Assembly: GCA_046542915.1 (NCBI GenBank)
Contig: JBKHAI010000013.1
Span: 1-19,772 of the forward strand
Length of the DNA: 19,772 nt
Reading direction: 5' to 3'
Source of the DNA: SKVL01 sp046542915
GTDB taxonomy: Bacteria; Patescibacteriota; Minisyncoccia; Phycocordibacterales; CSBR16-193
Under the pieces are notes generated by a model that had not been told where the DNA came from, did no database searches, and saw nothing but the letters and a program-made list of their open reading frames with translations. How positions within the stretch are numbered: position 1 is the stretch's first letter; the number at the start of each line of letters is the position of its first letter. The position numbers and the translations under genes are program-made. Of this stretch, positions 19,768 through 19,772 are shown piece after piece.

Positions 19768-19772
19768 CCCCT

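Noticed and set aside
1..19772. CRISPR arrays, insertion sequences and tRNA genes
   Set aside because: I found no regularly spaced repeats, no transposase-like frame and no cloverleaf with a T-arm motif in the intergenic regions.

Overview
The window looks like a chromosomal ribosomal-protein locus from a small-genome bacterium of the Candidate Phyla Radiation (Patescibacteria), most likely Parcubacteria-like. Directly seen: the str-S10-spc gene order, no uL30 gene between rpsE and rplO, AT-rich gene starts with almost no Shine-Dalgarno sequences, a zinc-type S14, and short charged tails on several ribosomal proteins. Loss of uL30 is an established CPR trait; the finer placement is inference.

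Layout, plus strand: rpsL-rpsG-fusA (132-3223); a 398-nt gap with a strong promoter and long leader; tuf-rpsJ (3622-5213); a promoter region; rplC-rplD-rplW-rplB (5398-7933) closed by a strong terminator; a new promoter; rpsS-rplV-rpsC-rplP-rpmC-rpsQ-rplN-rplX-rplE (8178-11892); another promoter; rpsN-rpsH-rplF-rplR-rpsE-rplO-secY-adk-map (12068-17373); then ndk (17447-18052). The usual continuous S10-spc unit is thus cut into several transcription units with recognisable TTGACA-type promoters. The infA-rpmJ-rpsM-rpsK-rpsD-rpoA-rplQ block does not follow map.

From 18053 to 18640 there is no convincing protein gene but there are two stacked RNA loci. The first (about 18122-18270) folds and reads like 6S RNA and has a 12-bp terminator. 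The second (about 18367-18547) has its own extended -10 promoter, a 15-bp stem joining its 5' and 3' ends, a perfect 23-bp internal hairpin and a terminator. I cannot assign it to a known family with confidence, and it is the best candidate for something undescribed. A small four-helix membrane protein (VanZ/YjdF-like) follows, then a bidirectional terminator, and rplT and rpmI on the minus strand.

Functionally, nearly everything here serves translation: ribosomal proteins, EF-G and EF-Tu. SecY handles export, Map removes the initiator Met, Adk and Ndk handle nucleotide phosphates, and 6S RNA would tune RNA polymerase. Regulatory interest lies in the leaders: rpsL and rpsS share a 12-nt motif next to hairpins, the rpsS promoter carries a 14-bp palindrome between its -35 and -10, and the tuf leader has competing pairings.
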